Notes: generated from the sequence alone by a model not told the origin. Shown: positions 24,615-34,027, counted from the stretch's first letter. The stretch: 64,000 nt of DNA from Paracidovorax oryzae ATCC 19882 (GCF_000687165.1 NZ_JMKU01000021.1:45398-109397); one strand, 5' to 3'. A program made the numbers and translations.

Positions 24615-27600
24615 TCAGCGCCTGCGGCGGTGGCGCGGTGCCTTCGCGGGGGCGATGGCGGGCGCCGTACTGGACGAGGCGGCTGCTGCCGCGGCGGCGA
24701 GTTCCTGTGCACGGCTGGCGATCGGCGCTTTGAAGGCCTTGAGCCGCTGCATGCACTCCAGCGATGCCTTGAGCATCTTCCTGACCAGGTGGGCGTTGCC
24801 GTCATCGCGCAGTTCGCGGAGGGCGAACTGGTTCTTCTCGGAGAGGTCGTTGTGGAGTAAATCGATGAATTCGGTGCAGACTTCCAGGTCTTTCGCCGTG
24901 CGCCGCTGCACGTCCGGGCCCAGGAACCTGGCGAGCCAGTGCGCGGCTACCTGGGCCTGGACGATGGTGCTTTCGAATTTGCCGCGCCACATCAGCATGC
25001 CGAATGCGCCTTCCATGTTGACCTTCTCGGCCTGCGCGATGTCCGCATAGCCCGGGAGCCGGCTCTCCGCGTCCAGCCGCTGCGCCATGTGCTCCAGGCT
25101 GTCATCGATTTTCTGGGTCGCGCGCTCATAGCGGTCTGCGATGGTCATCAGGCCATCCCGGACGTCGCGGGGCCGGGTGGCCTCCCGGGCGTGGACGCCG
25201 ATCGCGATCGACCGGCACTCCAGGAGGTGGCCCAGACCATCCAGGCTCCGCTGCATCAGGGTCACCAGCCGTTCGCTCTGGCGGATGTTCGCGCCGTCGA
25301 TCATGGCGGCCTGGCGGCCGCTGCGGGACGACAGCCGCATGCTGGCCTCCAGGTAGTCACCCAGGGCACCGGCCGCGTCCTGCTGATAGGTGAGTGCTTT
25401 TCTGGCGAACTGCCGTGCGACCCGCGGCTGCTGGTCTGCCGGCGCCTGGGCGATGGCCTGCGAGGCTTCGTGGAAGAGCTGCAGCAGGCCGGAGGTGACC
25501 CGTGCGGCATAGGCCGTCTCGCTGAGGCTGTTGCGGGAGGTCTGGTAGTCCTGCGCCATCTCCGGCAAGGTGCCGGGCGGCAGCGCCGGCAGCAGGGTGG
25601 CGCGCAGGTCGGTGGTGCGTTGCGCGATGGCAGCCACGCGCGCTGCCAACTCCAGGTCTTCTGGAGGGACTGCCGGGGCGGGCGAGGCCTGTGCCGATGG
25701 CGCGACCGACCCATCGCTCGTGAACTGCAGCGGGAGGTCGAAGGCCAGTTCATGGATGGACAGCATCCGGTCGCTGAGTTGGGACGTCGCGGCCAGGAGG
25801 TCTGCCTCGCTGGCCTCGCGCAGGCTGTCGATGGCCTTCATGCCGTGAAGCAAGGCGAAGCTGATGGCATCCGTCCGGAGGCCGTCGCACCAGCGTGCCC
25901 AATGCTGCAAGGGGATCTTGAAGGTGGAAAGGGCGGCTTCACTGGCCTGCCGGGCCGCCGTGCCCAGAGCCTCGGCGCGTGCCAGGGCTTGCGTGGGAGT
26001 GTCCAGCGGCATGCGCAGGGCGTCGCCGGTCGCGGACAAGGCGGCGAATGCCCTGGCGATGGCGGCGATGCGTGCGCGCTCGGGCAGTTCCGGCCCATCG
26101 ATGCCATGGAGCGACCGGTGGAATTCCCCGGCTGCGGCCAAGGCTCGGACAGCCAGGTGTTCGATGCCGGAAGGCCGCGGCTGTTGCGCGGGATCTGCGT
26201 ACAGCACCGGCGCTGTGGCCCTCCAGATTTTTTCGAAGGACTGTTCCAGTGCCGAGAGGGCTTTCTCGAGCGTGGCGGCATGGGCCGTGTCGATGCGTGC
26301 CTGCAGCGCGCCGAGGGTCCCGCTGGATGCCTGGCGCTGCGCCGCGGTCCAGCCGGCGAGGTGCTCGCCGAGCGTGGATTGCGCCTGCTGTGTTGCCGCC
26401 AGTCCCTGGCGCAGCTGCTCGACCAGGTCGCCGGGCCGCTGCCATGGCACCGTTGGCAGGCTCTGCCCGTCGCTGGCGCCGACGGCAGGCGGATGTGGTC
26501 GCTCCATCGCCCGGAGCGCGGCCTCCACCGCGGCCTGCAATGCGTCTTCCTTCTGGACGCGGGCCTGGCCTGCCACCTCCGCTTCCATTTCCGCGGCGCT
26601 GCGCAGCGCGCCGTCGCAGGCCGTGCCGCAGAGGTACGCCAGCTGGTGCATGGCCGCGGCCATGTCCCCCCAGGCCGCCGCCCGGGCCTGTTGTCCGGCG
26701 GTCTGCAGGCGTGCAGCGTGGTCTCTCGCCTCCGTCGCTGTGCGGGGTGCGTGCGCCAGGTCTTCGCATGCCTGGGCGATGGCGGCGCATACCGCACTGC
26801 ACCGCTCCAGTGTGAGGGGGGCCATGCTCGCATGCATTCCTGAACGTTCCAGTGCATCCCGGGCATGCCGGGCGGCCTCGGCCGCGCCGGTCAGCGCGTA
26901 CCGGGCCGTGGCCGGGTCGCCCTGAGGCATTGCCTGCGCTGCGTGGAGGCCTTGCCTGGCCAGGTGGCCCAGCAATTGCAGGACCGCTGCCCGGCCCCGG
27001 TCCGATGCGGCCGCTTGCGCGGCGGCAATGCGCGCCTGCAGGCTGCCGATGGCATCGCGCGAGGCCTCGCGCTGCACCGGGCTCCACGGCGCGGTGTGGG
27101 CCTGGAGCGTGCGGCCGGCGTTCTCCACGCGCTGCAGGGCGAGGTGCTGTTCTTCGAGCGTTTCCAGCGCCTGCCGCCAGGGCGCCTGGGGCTGCGTGTC
27201 CTGTCGTGTGCCTTGCCGTGCGGAGGCACCTTCCTGCGGGGGCTGCAGGCCGGCCAGCAGGGGAGCCATGGTTTTGTGCAGTGCCGCTTCACGCCGCAAA
27301 GTGGCGCGGCTTTCCCGGGCTTCGGGGTGGGTCAGGGCGCTTGCCTTCACGGCAGCCTCGGGGCCGGCGCCATCGGGCGGATGCGACCAGGCCTCGAGCA
27401 AGGCGCGAGCAGTGTCTTCCAGCGCGGCGCAGGAGTGCGCGTAGGCCGTGAGCCAGGCTTCCTCGATGGCGCCGGCTTCGAGGGCATCGTTGCCCGGTGG
27501 GGGCAGGCGCGACGGGATTCCGGGCAGCTTGCCGTCCGGGCCGATCGCGTCCAGCAGGTCTTTCATCCGCGGGCCGATACCGGCCAGCTCCTGGCGCAGC

Positions 27601-28493
27601 GCTGCGTCGATGTCCATGACGGCGTCTGGCAGGCCTGCCAGTGTTTCGTACCTCCGCAGGCCGCAGGCCTCGCGCAGTCGGGCTGCGGCTTCTTCGTGCG
27701 TCCGGCTTTTGCCTGCCGCCCCGGCGTGGGGGGCCTGCCGCAGCAGGAGCAGTCCCTTCAGGGTCGTTTCCTGCGCACGCAGGCGGCAGGCCACGGTCTG
27801 CAGCTGCCAGAGTTGCTGGTCGAGCTGGTCGGGGCCTGCGTGGGGCAGCAGCATTTCGCGTGCGGACAGCGCGGCCTCATGGTGTTCCGCTGCGGCTTCC
27901 CAGGCGTTTGCGGCGGCCTCGATATGCCCCAGGGCCTGCTTCACTTGCATGAAGCCACTCGACCTGTGGTCGTACGTGGGCCTCAGGGCTTGGGAAATGT
28001 CCTCCCCGGTGGGCAGTGTGCTGCCCAGGGCTGCCCGGGCCATTTCCGTGGCCCGGGCCACCATGGCATCCAGGGCCTCGGGCGTGCGTGCGCTGGCCAG
28101 TGCCTGCGTGATGTCCGAGAGCCGTGCGCGGCGCGCAGCCTGGATCGGGCCGTCGTCCACGATGACATCGAAGCTGGCCTCGGAATCCGTGTCCGAGTCC
28201 CAGCCGGTGTCCGGGTCCTGGTCCATCCCTGCGGGCTCCGGATCGACCGATCCCTCGGCCCGTTGCAGCAGCATTGCCTGCAGCCGTTCATGGGCCGTGG
28301 AAGCGGAAGGCGACGGGGGCCGGGGTGCCATCGGGCTGTCCGGCGCGGGTGGTGAAGACCGGGAGACCAGACCATCTGTCGCCTGGCGGGGCGAGGGCGA
28401 GCGGGCACCGCGTGGCGTCCGTTGCGGCGGGGGGGTGCCGGAGACATCCGGCCGTGCGGAAGGAGAGCAGGGGCGTGCGGAAATGGAATGCAT
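24615..28493 (-). CDS. Candidate type III secreted effector with PIP-box promoter, alpha-helical
   Basis: This 1292-residue protein matches no family that I recognise. Residues 1-65 are Ser/Pro-rich with few acidic residues (MHSISARPCSPSARP), as in type III secretion signals, and there is no Sec signal. An acidic patch (about 92-117) is followed by about 1100 residues of Ala-rich helices. Two segments about 246 residues apart look like repeats: QREASRDAIGSLQARI near 472 and QRQASSGTLGALQARI near 718. The tail is basic (APRHRRRR). A perfect PIP box and matching -10 lie upstream, with expected transcription start near 28540. That favours ATG 28493 over the ATG at 28547, which lies inside the -10. 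No clear Shine-Dalgarno is seen. Confidence 0.8.
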   Translation of the reverse strand: MHSISARPCSPSARPDVSGTPPPQRTPRGARSPSPRQATDGLVSRSSPPAPDSPMAPRPPSPSASTAHERLQAMLLQRAEGSVDPEPAGMDQDPDTGWDSDTDSEASFDVIVDDGPIQAARRARLSDITQALASARTPEALDAMVARATEMARAALGSTLPTGEDISQALRPTYDHRSSGFMQVKQALGHIEAAANAWEAAAEHHEAALSAREMLLPHAGPDQLDQQLWQLQTVACRLRAQETTLKGLLLLRQAPHAGAAGKSRTHEEAAARLREACGLRRYETLAGLPDAVMDIDAALRQELAGIGPRMKDLLDAIGPDGKLPGIPSRLPPPGNDALEAGAIEEAWLTAYAHSCAALEDTARALLEAWSHPPDGAGPEAAVKASALTHPEARESRATLRREAALHKTMAPLLAGLQPPQEGASARQGTRQDTQPQAPWRQALETLEEQHLALQRVENAGRTLQAHTAPWSPVQREASRDAIGSLQARIAAAQAAASDRGRAAVLQLLGHLARQGLHAAQAMPQGDPATARYALTGAAEAARHARDALERSGMHASMAPLTLERCSAVCAAIAQACEDLAHAPRTATEARDHAARLQTAGQQARAAAWGDMAAAMHQLAYLCGTACDGALRSAAEMEAEVAGQARVQKEDALQAAVEAALRAMERPHPPAVGASDGQSLPTVPWQRPGDLVEQLRQGLAATQQAQSTLGEHLAGWTAAQRQASSGTLGALQARIDTAHAATLEKALSALEQSFEKIWRATAPVLYADPAQQPRPSGIEHLAVRALAAAGEFHRSLHGIDGPELPERARIAAIARAFAALSATGDALRMPLDTPTQALARAEALGTAARQASEAALSTFKIPLQHWARWCDGLRTDAISFALLHGMKAIDSLREASEADLLAATSQLSDRMLSIHELAFDLPLQFTSDGSVAPSAQASPAPAVPPEDLELAARVAAIAQRTTDLRATLLPALPPGTLPEMAQDYQTSRNSLSETAYAARVTSGLLQLFHEASQAIAQAPADQQPRVARQFARKALTYQQDAAGALGDYLEASMRLSSRSGRQAAMIDGANIRQSERLVTLMQRSLDGLGHLLECRSIAIGVHAREATRPRDVRDGLMTIADRYERATQKIDDSLEHMAQRLDAESRLPGYADIAQAEKVNMEGAFGMLMWRGKFESTIVQAQVAAHWLARFLGPDVQRRTAKDLEVCTEFIDLLHNDLSEKNQFALRELRDDGNAHLVRKMLKASLECMQRLKAFKAPIASRAQELAAAAAAASSSTAPAIAPAKAPRHRRRR

Positions 28494-28545
28494 GGAGCGA
28501 TGTGGAGGACGCTTGGCGGTGCGGCTGGCGGCAGGCCTTCCACCC

Positions 28546-28607
28546 ATGGTGGGGCCGTGCCGGGCTTCCGGCGGCCGGGTCCGCGAAGTCCCGCGCGATG
28601 GCACGAA
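28546..28607 (-). promoter_or_regulatory. PIP-box promoter (HrpX/HrpB type)
   Basis: On the minus strand TTCGT (28607-28603), 15 bases, then TTCGC (28587-28583) is an exact match to TTCGB-N15-TTCGB. After 31 bases comes CACCAT (28551-28546), matching the YANNRT -10 expected 30-32 bases after a functional PIP box. The predicted start of transcription, near 28540, leaves a leader of about 47 bases before ATG 28493. Confidence 0.82.
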
Positions 28608-28627
28608 GGATGGCGCCGCGCCCGTGC

Positions 28628-30295
28628 TCAGGCGGGCCAGGCTCGCCGCAGGATGGCGTCCACGTCCAGTGTGCGCGCATCGACCGCGCCCGCCACGCGC
28701 CCGCCGCCCGCGTCGCCGAGGCGCGTGGCGATGAAGGCGTCGGCCACGGCCGAGGGCGCATGCTGGCGCAGCAGGCAGGCCTGGGCGACCAGCACCAGGC
28801 GCTGCACCGCGAGGCGGCCCATGGCTTCCAGTTCGTGCGGCGGCAGCGCAAGCAGGACGCCCAGTTGGCGCAGCGCGGCGCCGATGCGCAGCTCGCCCTG
28901 CGCCGCGGGCGCGAGCTCTTCCAGCAGGGCCTGGGCGGCGCCGGGATCGCGGGCCAGCGCCCGCAGCACGTCCAGGCACATCACATTGCCCGACCCCTCC
29001 CAGATGGAGTTGACGGGTGCCTCGAGGAACAGGCGTGCCATCACGCCCTCCTGCACGTAGCCGTTGCCGCCGAACACTTCCATCGCCTCGCCCGACATCT
29101 CCACGCCGCGCTTGCAGACCCAGAACTTGGCGGCCGGCGTCATCACGCGCTTCCAGGCGCGGTCGGCCGGGCTGGCGGTGCCGCCGTCGTCGCGCTCGAA
29201 GGCTTCGGCCAGGCGCATCAGCAGGGCGAGCGCGGCCTCGCTTTCCAGCGCCAGATCCGCGAGCACGGTGCGCATCAGGGGCTGCTCCGCCAGCGCACGG
29301 CCGAAGGCGTGGCGCCGACGCGCGTACGCGATGGCCTGCACCGTGGCCTGCCGCAGGATGGCGGCGCTGCCGGCCACGCAGTTGAGGCGGGTATACGTGG
29401 CCATCTCGATGATGGTGGGAATGCCGCGGCCCTCTTCGCCCATGAGCACGCCCCAGGCATCGTCGAACTCGACCTCGCCGCTGGCGTTGCTGCGGTTGCC
29501 CACCTTGTCCTTGAGGCGTTGCACGTGTACGCCGTTGAGCGTGCCATCGGGCAGGCGGCGCGGCACGTAGAAGCAGGCGAAGGGGCCGCCTTCGCCCGTG
29601 CGCGCCACCACGAGGTGTGCGTCGCTCTGCGGGGTGGAGAAGAACCACTTGTGGCCCCGCAGCCGGTATTCGCCGCCGCGCCCGCCTGCGCCCAGGGGCA
29701 TGGCCACGGTGGTGTTGGCGCGCACGTCGGAGCCGCCCTGTTTTTCCGTCATGCCCATGCCCAGCCAGATGCCGGCTTTCTCATGCGCGGGCAGCTCGCG
29801 CGGGTCGTGGACGCGGCTGTAGAGCCGGTCGCCCAGTTGTGCCCAGAGGGCGGGCTCCTTGCGCAGCAGCGGGATGGCGGCCTGCGTCATCGTGGCGGGG
29901 CAGAGCGTGCCCTGTTCCACCTGCCCGTGCAGGTAGAAGCCGGCGGCCCATGCGGGCCAGCGGCCGGGCCGGTCGCTGTCGAAGGGCATGGAGACCAGCC
30001 CCTGGCCGCGGTAGAGCGCCATGAGCGCGTCCCAGGCGGGATGGAACTCCACCCGGTCGATGCGCCGGCCCCGGCTGTCGAAGCGGTGCAGCGTGGGCGT
30101 GTGGCGGTTGGCCAGCTGGGCTAGGGCCTGGGTTTCGGCGCTGCCGAGCCGTCGGGCGTATTCGCCCAGCGCGGGCAGGGCATGTGCGGCGCCTGTGCGC
30201 TGCAGCGCCTCCTGCAGTGCGGCGTCGGTGGCGAGCAGGTCGTAGTCGGCCAGCTCGGCGTATTGGTTGAAAACCTCGTGGGTGGCCTGGGCCAT
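28628..30295 (-). CDS. aidB: AidB-like acyl-CoA dehydrogenase
   Basis: This 555-residue flavoprotein of the acyl-CoA dehydrogenase superfamily matches the AidB branch. VFNQ sits near the N-terminus, followed by GMGMTEKQGGSDVRANTT, GHKWFFSTPQSDAHLV, RLKDKVGNRSNASGEVEF and PVNSIWEGSGNVMCLDVLR. AidB belongs to the alkylation-response regulon in E. coli, binds DNA and FAD, and is thought to limit alkylation damage. No ada or alkB is adjacent, so the role here is by homology. GGAGGAGA lies upstream of the ATG at 30295. The stop lies 20 bases before the PIP box of the next gene on the same strand. Confidence 0.9.
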   Translation of the reverse strand: MAQATHEVFNQYAELADYDLLATDAALQEALQRTGAAHALPALGEYARRLGSAETQALAQLANRHTPTLHRFDSRGRRIDRVEFHPAWDALMALYRGQGLVSMPFDSDRPGRWPAWAAGFYLHGQVEQGTLCPATMTQAAIPLLRKEPALWAQLGDRLYSRVHDPRELPAHEKAGIWLGMGMTEKQGGSDVRANTTVAMPLGAGGRGGEYRLRGHKWFFSTPQSDAHLVVARTGEGGPFACFYVPRRLPDGTLNGVHVQRLKDKVGNRSNASGEVEFDDAWGVLMGEEGRGIPTIIEMATYTRLNCVAGSAAILRQATVQAIAYARRRHAFGRALAEQPLMRTVLADLALESEAALALLMRLAEAFERDDGGTASPADRAWKRVMTPAAKFWVCKRGVEMSGEAMEVFGGNGYVQEGVMARLFLEAPVNSIWEGSGNVMCLDVLRALARDPGAAQALLEELAPAAQGELRIGAALRQLGVLLALPPHELEAMGRLAVQRLVLVAQACLLRQHAPSAVADAFIATRLGDAGGGRVAGAVDARTLDVDAILRRAWPA

Positions 30296-30375
30296 GGGTG
30301 TCTCCTCCACAGGGATGCGGCGGCGTGCGCCAGAACCCGCATGGTGCCCGCACTCGCCCGGGCCTGCACGCGCCT

Positions 30376-31299
30376 TCAGGACACCGGCGCGGAGACTTCG
30401 CGCAGCGCGCGCAGCATGGTGGCCACGGCCGTGCGGTCGGTCGTGTTCTCGCGCCAGTACATCGACACCGAGCCGAAGCCCGACAGCCGCACCGGCAGCA
30501 CGCGCAGCGCGCCCATGTGCGAGAAGCGCAGCGCCGCCCGGTGCGAGGCCAGCCCGATCATGTCGCTGTGGCCCAGCAGGGTGAGGTTGAGCGTGACGGA
30601 GTTGGATTCCACGCTGCCCGGCGGCAGGGCGTGGCCGGCGGCGACGAGCGCGTTCTCCAGCGCGTTGCGGATGGGCGTGCCGCGTGGCCAGACCAGCCAG
30701 CGGTACGCCATCAGGTCGGGCCAGTCGGGCGGGCTGTCCGGGCGCTGCAGCAGCGGGTGCTGCGGGCGTGCCACCAGGTGGATGGGCTCCATGTAGAGCG
30801 TCTCGGCGTGGATGTGGGTGTCGTGCAGTTCCGGGGCGGAGCGGCCCACCACCACGTCCAGTTCGCCGCTGGCCAGTTGCTGCATGAGCACGTTCATGGT
30901 GCTTTCGGCCAGGCGGATCTGTGCGCGCGGCAGCCATTCCAGCAGGCGCAGCACGGCCATGGGCACCACGTCGGAGGCGGATGCGCCCGAGGTGCCCACC
31001 ACCACCAGGCCGCTGCCACCGTCGCGCAGGGCCTGCATGTCGTCGCGGGCGCTGTCCAGGTGGGCCTCGATGCGGCGGGCATGGGCGATCAGCGCCTCGC
31101 CCTGCGGGGTGGGGCGCAGGCCGCGCGCGTGGCGCTCGAACAGCACGAGCCCCAGGTCGTCCTCGAGTTCCTTGAGCCACTTGGAGAGGGCGGGCTGCGC
31201 GGTATGCAGCTGCTGGGCCGACTGGCTCATGTTGCCGGTCTGCGCGAGGCTCAGGAGCATCTGCAGCTGGCGCAGCCGCAATCGGTGGGTCCAGTCCAT
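30376..31299 (-). CDS. LysR-family regulator (GbpR-like), divergent from the gentisate genes
   Basis: This 307-residue regulator has the winged helix TGNMSQSAQQLHTAQPALSKWLKELE and an effector domain opening VVVGTSGASASDVVPMAVLRLL, which resembles GbpR/CbbR-like proteins. ATG at 31299 (MDWTHRLRLRQLQ) is chosen because the LysR homology begins there; an upstream in-frame ATG adds 17 unrelated residues. It faces the gentisate dioxygenase gene across 112 AT-rich bases and is the likely local regulator of the gentisate operon, although NagR at 45666 is another candidate. Confidence 0.88.
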   Translation of the reverse strand: MDWTHRLRLRQLQMLLSLAQTGNMSQSAQQLHTAQPALSKWLKELEDDLGLVLFERHARGLRPTPQGEALIAHARRIEAHLDSARDDMQALRDGGSGLVVVGTSGASASDVVPMAVLRLLEWLPRAQIRLAESTMNVLMQQLASGELDVVVGRSAPELHDTHIHAETLYMEPIHLVARPQHPLLQRPDSPPDWPDLMAYRWLVWPRGTPIRNALENALVAAGHALPPGSVESNSVTLNLTLLGHSDMIGLASHRAALRFSHMGALRVLPVRLSGFGSVSMYWRENTTDRTAVATMLRALREVSAPVS

Positions 31300-31411
31300 G
31301 GCGCGGTCCTTGGGGTCGAGGTATATCCAAAAGATTATGAATAAGACCAATAAATGATTTTACGGACTATCGCTGGCGCCGAATAATTTCTGCAGATACA
31401 GGAGACAACGC

Positions 31412-32491
31412 ATGGACACCACCACCCTCGCCCGGTCCGCCGCGGAAGGCGCCCAGACGTCCGGACGCCAGGCCTACTACGACCGCATCGCCCGCCATGG
31501 CATGGCGCCTTTGTGGGAGTCGCTGCACAGCCTGGTGCCGCGCGAGCCGCGCCCGCAGGCCGTGCCCGCCTTCTGGCGCTACGAGGAGGTTCGGCCGCTG
31601 GTCATGCAGGCCGGCGAGCTCATCAGCGCCGAAGAGGCCGTGCGCCGCGTTCTCATCCTGGAGAACCCCGGCCTGCCGGGCCGCTCCAGCATCACCTCCA
31701 CGCTGTACGCGGGCCTGCAGCTGATCCTGCCCGGCGAGGTGGCGCCCAGCCACCGCCATACGCAGTCGGCGCTGCGCTTCATCGTGGAAGGCCAGGGCGC
31801 CTACACGGCCGTCAACGGCGAGCGCACCACCATGCGGCCGGGCGACTTTATCATCACCCCCTCGTGGACCTGGCACGACCACGGCAACCCCCGGCTGGAC
31901 GAGGGCGGCGAGCCCGTGGTGTGGCTGGACGGCCTGGACATCCCGCTCATCGGCCACCTGGATGCCGGCTTCGCCGAGAACTACCCCGAGGCCGTGCAGC
32001 CCGTGACCCGCCCCGAAGGCCACAGCTTCGCCACCTTCGGCCACAACATGGCCCCGGTGCGCCACCGCGCGGCGGACTCGGCCTCGACCTCGCCCATCTT
32101 CTGCTACCCCTACGACCGCAGCCGCGAGGCGCTGGACCGGCTGTTCCGCCAGGGCGAACTCGACGCCTGGGACGGCGTGAAGCTGCGCTACGTGAACCCC
32201 GCCACCGGCGGCTCGCCCATGCCCACCATGGCCACCTTCCTGCAGTTCCTGCCGGCCGGCTTCCAGGGCCGCACCTACCGCGGCACCGATGCCACCGTGT
32301 TCAGCGTGGTCGAAGGCCAGGGCACGGCGCGCATCGGAGACAGCACCTTCCAGTTCGGCCCGCGCGACACCTTCGTCGCGCCGTCGTGGGCGCCGGTGCA
32401 GCTGGCCGCCACGCAGGACGCGGTGCTGTTCAGCTACTCCGACCGGCCCGTGCAGGCAGCACTCCACCTCCACCGCGAACACCGCCTGTGA
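31412..32491 (+). CDS. nagI: Gentisate 1,2-dioxygenase
   Basis: This 359-residue bicupin Fe(II) dioxygenase opens the ring of gentisate to maleylpyruvate. Metal ligands are visible in the N-terminal cupin as H114 and H116 (PSHRH) and H155 (TWHDHG), the typical gentisate dioxygenase pattern; the second cupin covers about residues 270-345. AGGAGACAACGC directly precedes the ATG. It is the first gene of the lower pathway; the next two genes complete the conversion to fumarate and pyruvate. An inverted-repeat element separates it from the hydrolase gene. Confidence 0.95.
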   Translation: MDTTTLARSAAEGAQTSGRQAYYDRIARHGMAPLWESLHSLVPREPRPQAVPAFWRYEEVRPLVMQAGELISAEEAVRRVLILENPGLPGRSSITSTLYAGLQLILPGEVAPSHRHTQSALRFIVEGQGAYTAVNGERTTMRPGDFIITPSWTWHDHGNPRLDEGGEPVVWLDGLDIPLIGHLDAGFAENYPEAVQPVTRPEGHSFATFGHNMAPVRHRAADSASTSPIFCYPYDRSREALDRLFRQGELDAWDGVKLRYVNPATGGSPMPTMATFLQFLPAGFQGRTYRGTDATVFSVVEGQGTARIGDSTFQFGPRDTFVAPSWAPVQLAATQDAVLFSYSDRPVQAALHLHREHRL

Positions 32492-32497
32492 CGGGGC

Positions 32498-32595
32498 GCG
32501 GTCCACAGAGCCTCTCTGGCCGCGTTGCCGCATCTTGCCGTGGCGTTGCCACTGTCTGCGATGCGGCGCCTTGCCATAGAGGCTCTGTGGACCGC
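32498..32595. repeat. 98-bp element bounded by perfect 18-bp inverted repeats
   Basis: The arms GCGGTCCACAGAGCCTCT (32498-32515) and AGAGGCTCTGTGGACCGC (32578-32595) are exact inverse copies separated by 62 bases, with further partial pairing inside (GCCGCAT/ATGCGGC). It starts 6 bases after the nagI stop. A MITE-like insertion or a long RNA hairpin that uncouples nagI from nagK are both possible; there is no T-run typical of a terminator. Confidence 0.75.
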
Positions 32596-32653
32596 TTACG
32601 AGCGTGACCCTGCTTCCCCTTTGAACGATTCATTTCTCCGAAAGAAAAAAACC

Positions 32654-33352
32654 ATGGCCTTCGTTTTCCCTGCTCCCCCTACCGTTGCCGTGCCTGTCGT
32701 GGGCACCCAGGATGCTTTTGCCGTGCGCCGCGTGTACTGCGTGGGGCGCAACTACGCGGCCCATGCGCGGGAGATGGGGTTCGACCCCGACCGCGAGCCG
32801 CCGTTCTTCTTCTGCAAGCCGGCCGATGCGGTGATTCCCGTGGCCTACGGCGAGACGCTGCGGCTGCCGTATCCCTCGCGCACCGACAACTTCCACTACG
32901 AGGCCGAGCTGGTCGTCGCCATCGGCAAGGCCGGCAGCGACATTCCGCGCGAGCAGGCGCTGGAGCATGCCTGGGGCTATGCCGTGGGCCTGGACATGAC
33001 CCGCCGCGACCGCCAGATGGAGATGCGCCAGATGGGCCGCCCCTGGGAGATCGGCAAGGCCTTCGACGCCTCCGCGCCCATCGGCCCCATCCACCGCGCG
33101 AGCGACGTGGGCCACTTCGAGCAGGCCGGCCTCTGGCTCACCGTGAACGGCGCGGACCGCCAGCGCAGCGACGTCACGCACCTGATCTGGTCGGTGGCCG
33201 AGACCATCGCGGACCTCTCCACGTATTTCCGCCTGGAGCCCGGCGACCTGATCTACACCGGCACGCCCGAAGGCGTGGGCCCGGTGGTGCGCGGCGACCG
33301 CATGGTGGTGGGCGTGGAGCGCCTGGGCGAGCTGACGGTGGACGTGGTCTGA
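32654..33352 (+). CDS. nagK: Fumarylpyruvate hydrolase (FAH family)
   Basis: This 232-residue fumarylacetoacetate-hydrolase-fold enzyme probably splits fumarylpyruvate to fumarate and pyruvate. Family motifs are VGRNYAAHAREMG, FFCKPADAVIP, the metal-ligand stretch NFHYEAELVVAIG and the C-terminal LIYTGTPEGVGPV. ATG at 32654 is used, where homology begins (MAFVFPAPP); the open frame upstream crosses the inverted-repeat element and is not expected to be coding. It is followed closely by the isomerase gene. Confidence 0.93.
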   Translation: MAFVFPAPPTVAVPVVGTQDAFAVRRVYCVGRNYAAHAREMGFDPDREPPFFFCKPADAVIPVAYGETLRLPYPSRTDNFHYEAELVVAIGKAGSDIPREQALEHAWGYAVGLDMTRRDRQMEMRQMGRPWEIGKAFDASAPIGPIHRASDVGHFEQAGLWLTVNGADRQRSDVTHLIWSVAETIADLSTYFRLEPGDLIYTGTPEGVGPVVRGDRMVVGVERLGELTVDVV

Positions 33353-33370
33353 CGCTCGATGGGCACCGCC

Positions 33371-34027
33371 ATGCAGCTCTACAGCTTCTTCAACAGCTCC
33401 ACCTCGTACCGGGTGCGCATCGCGCTGGCGCTCAAGGGGCTGCCGGCCGACTACCACGGCGTGAACATCCGCACCGGCGAGCACCGCGCGGCGGACTATG
33501 CCGAGCTCAACGCCGCGCGCGTCGTGCCCACGCTGGTGGATGGCGACTTCGCCCTGGGCCAGTCCATGGCCATCCTGGACTACCTGGACCAGCGCCACCC
33601 CGAGCCCCGGCTGATCCCGCTCGAACCCCGCCTGCGCGCCCGCGTGCTGGAGCTGGCCAACGTGATCGCCTGCGACATGCACCCGGTCAACAACCTGCGC
33701 ATCCTCAAGTACCTGCAGGGCCCGCTGGCCCTGAGCGCGGCGCAGAAGGACGCCTGGTACGCCCACTGGGCCGCCGAAGGCTTCGAGGCCGTGGAGCGGC
33801 TGCTGGAGCGGCACGGCGGTGAAGGCGAGGGCGGCAAGGGGCCCTGGTGCTTCGGCGCCGCGCCCACCCTGGCCGACGTGTGCCTGGTGCCCCAGGTGGC
33901 GAACGCCCTGCGCGCGGGTTGCGACCTTGCGCCCTACGCCCGCGTGATGGCCGTCCACGCGCATGCCGAGCAGCATCCCGCCTTCGTCGCGGCGCGGCCG
34001 CAGGCGCAGCCGGACTACCAGCCATGA
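33371..34027 (+). CDS. nagL: Maleylpyruvate isomerase (zeta-class GST fold)
   Basis: This glutathione-dependent isomerase of about 218 residues converts maleylpyruvate to fumarylpyruvate. The zeta-GST start MQLYSFFNSSTSYRVRIALALKGL-type motif is complete, with the SSTSYRVRIA serines expected at the active site, and RVVPTLVDG and QSMAILDYLDQ form the glutathione site. ATG at 33371 matches family starts; an alternative ATG at 33359, four codons earlier, lies 6 bases after the nagK stop. It sits between nagK and the transporter, completing the gentisate lower pathway. Confidence 0.93.
   Translation: MQLYSFFNSSTSYRVRIALALKGLPADYHGVNIRTGEHRAADYAELNAARVVPTLVDGDFALGQSMAILDYLDQRHPEPRLIPLEPRLRARVLELANVIACDMHPVNNLRILKYLQGPLALSAAQKDAWYAHWAAEGFEAVERLLERHGGEGEGGKGPWCFGAAPTLADVCLVPQVANALRAGCDLAPYARVMAVHAHAEQHPAFVAARPQAQPDYQP

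Noticed and set aside
28546..28548. ATG at 28547 (MGGRPAAS) as the effector start.
   Set aside because: It lies within the predicted -10 hexamer, upstream of the expected transcription start.
28494..29648. The frame of the effector-like gene stays open far upstream, giving a possible 1677-residue protein.
   Set aside because: The extension runs through aidB on the same strand in another frame and past the PIP-box promoter; it is Arg/Gly/Pro-rich shadow sequence.
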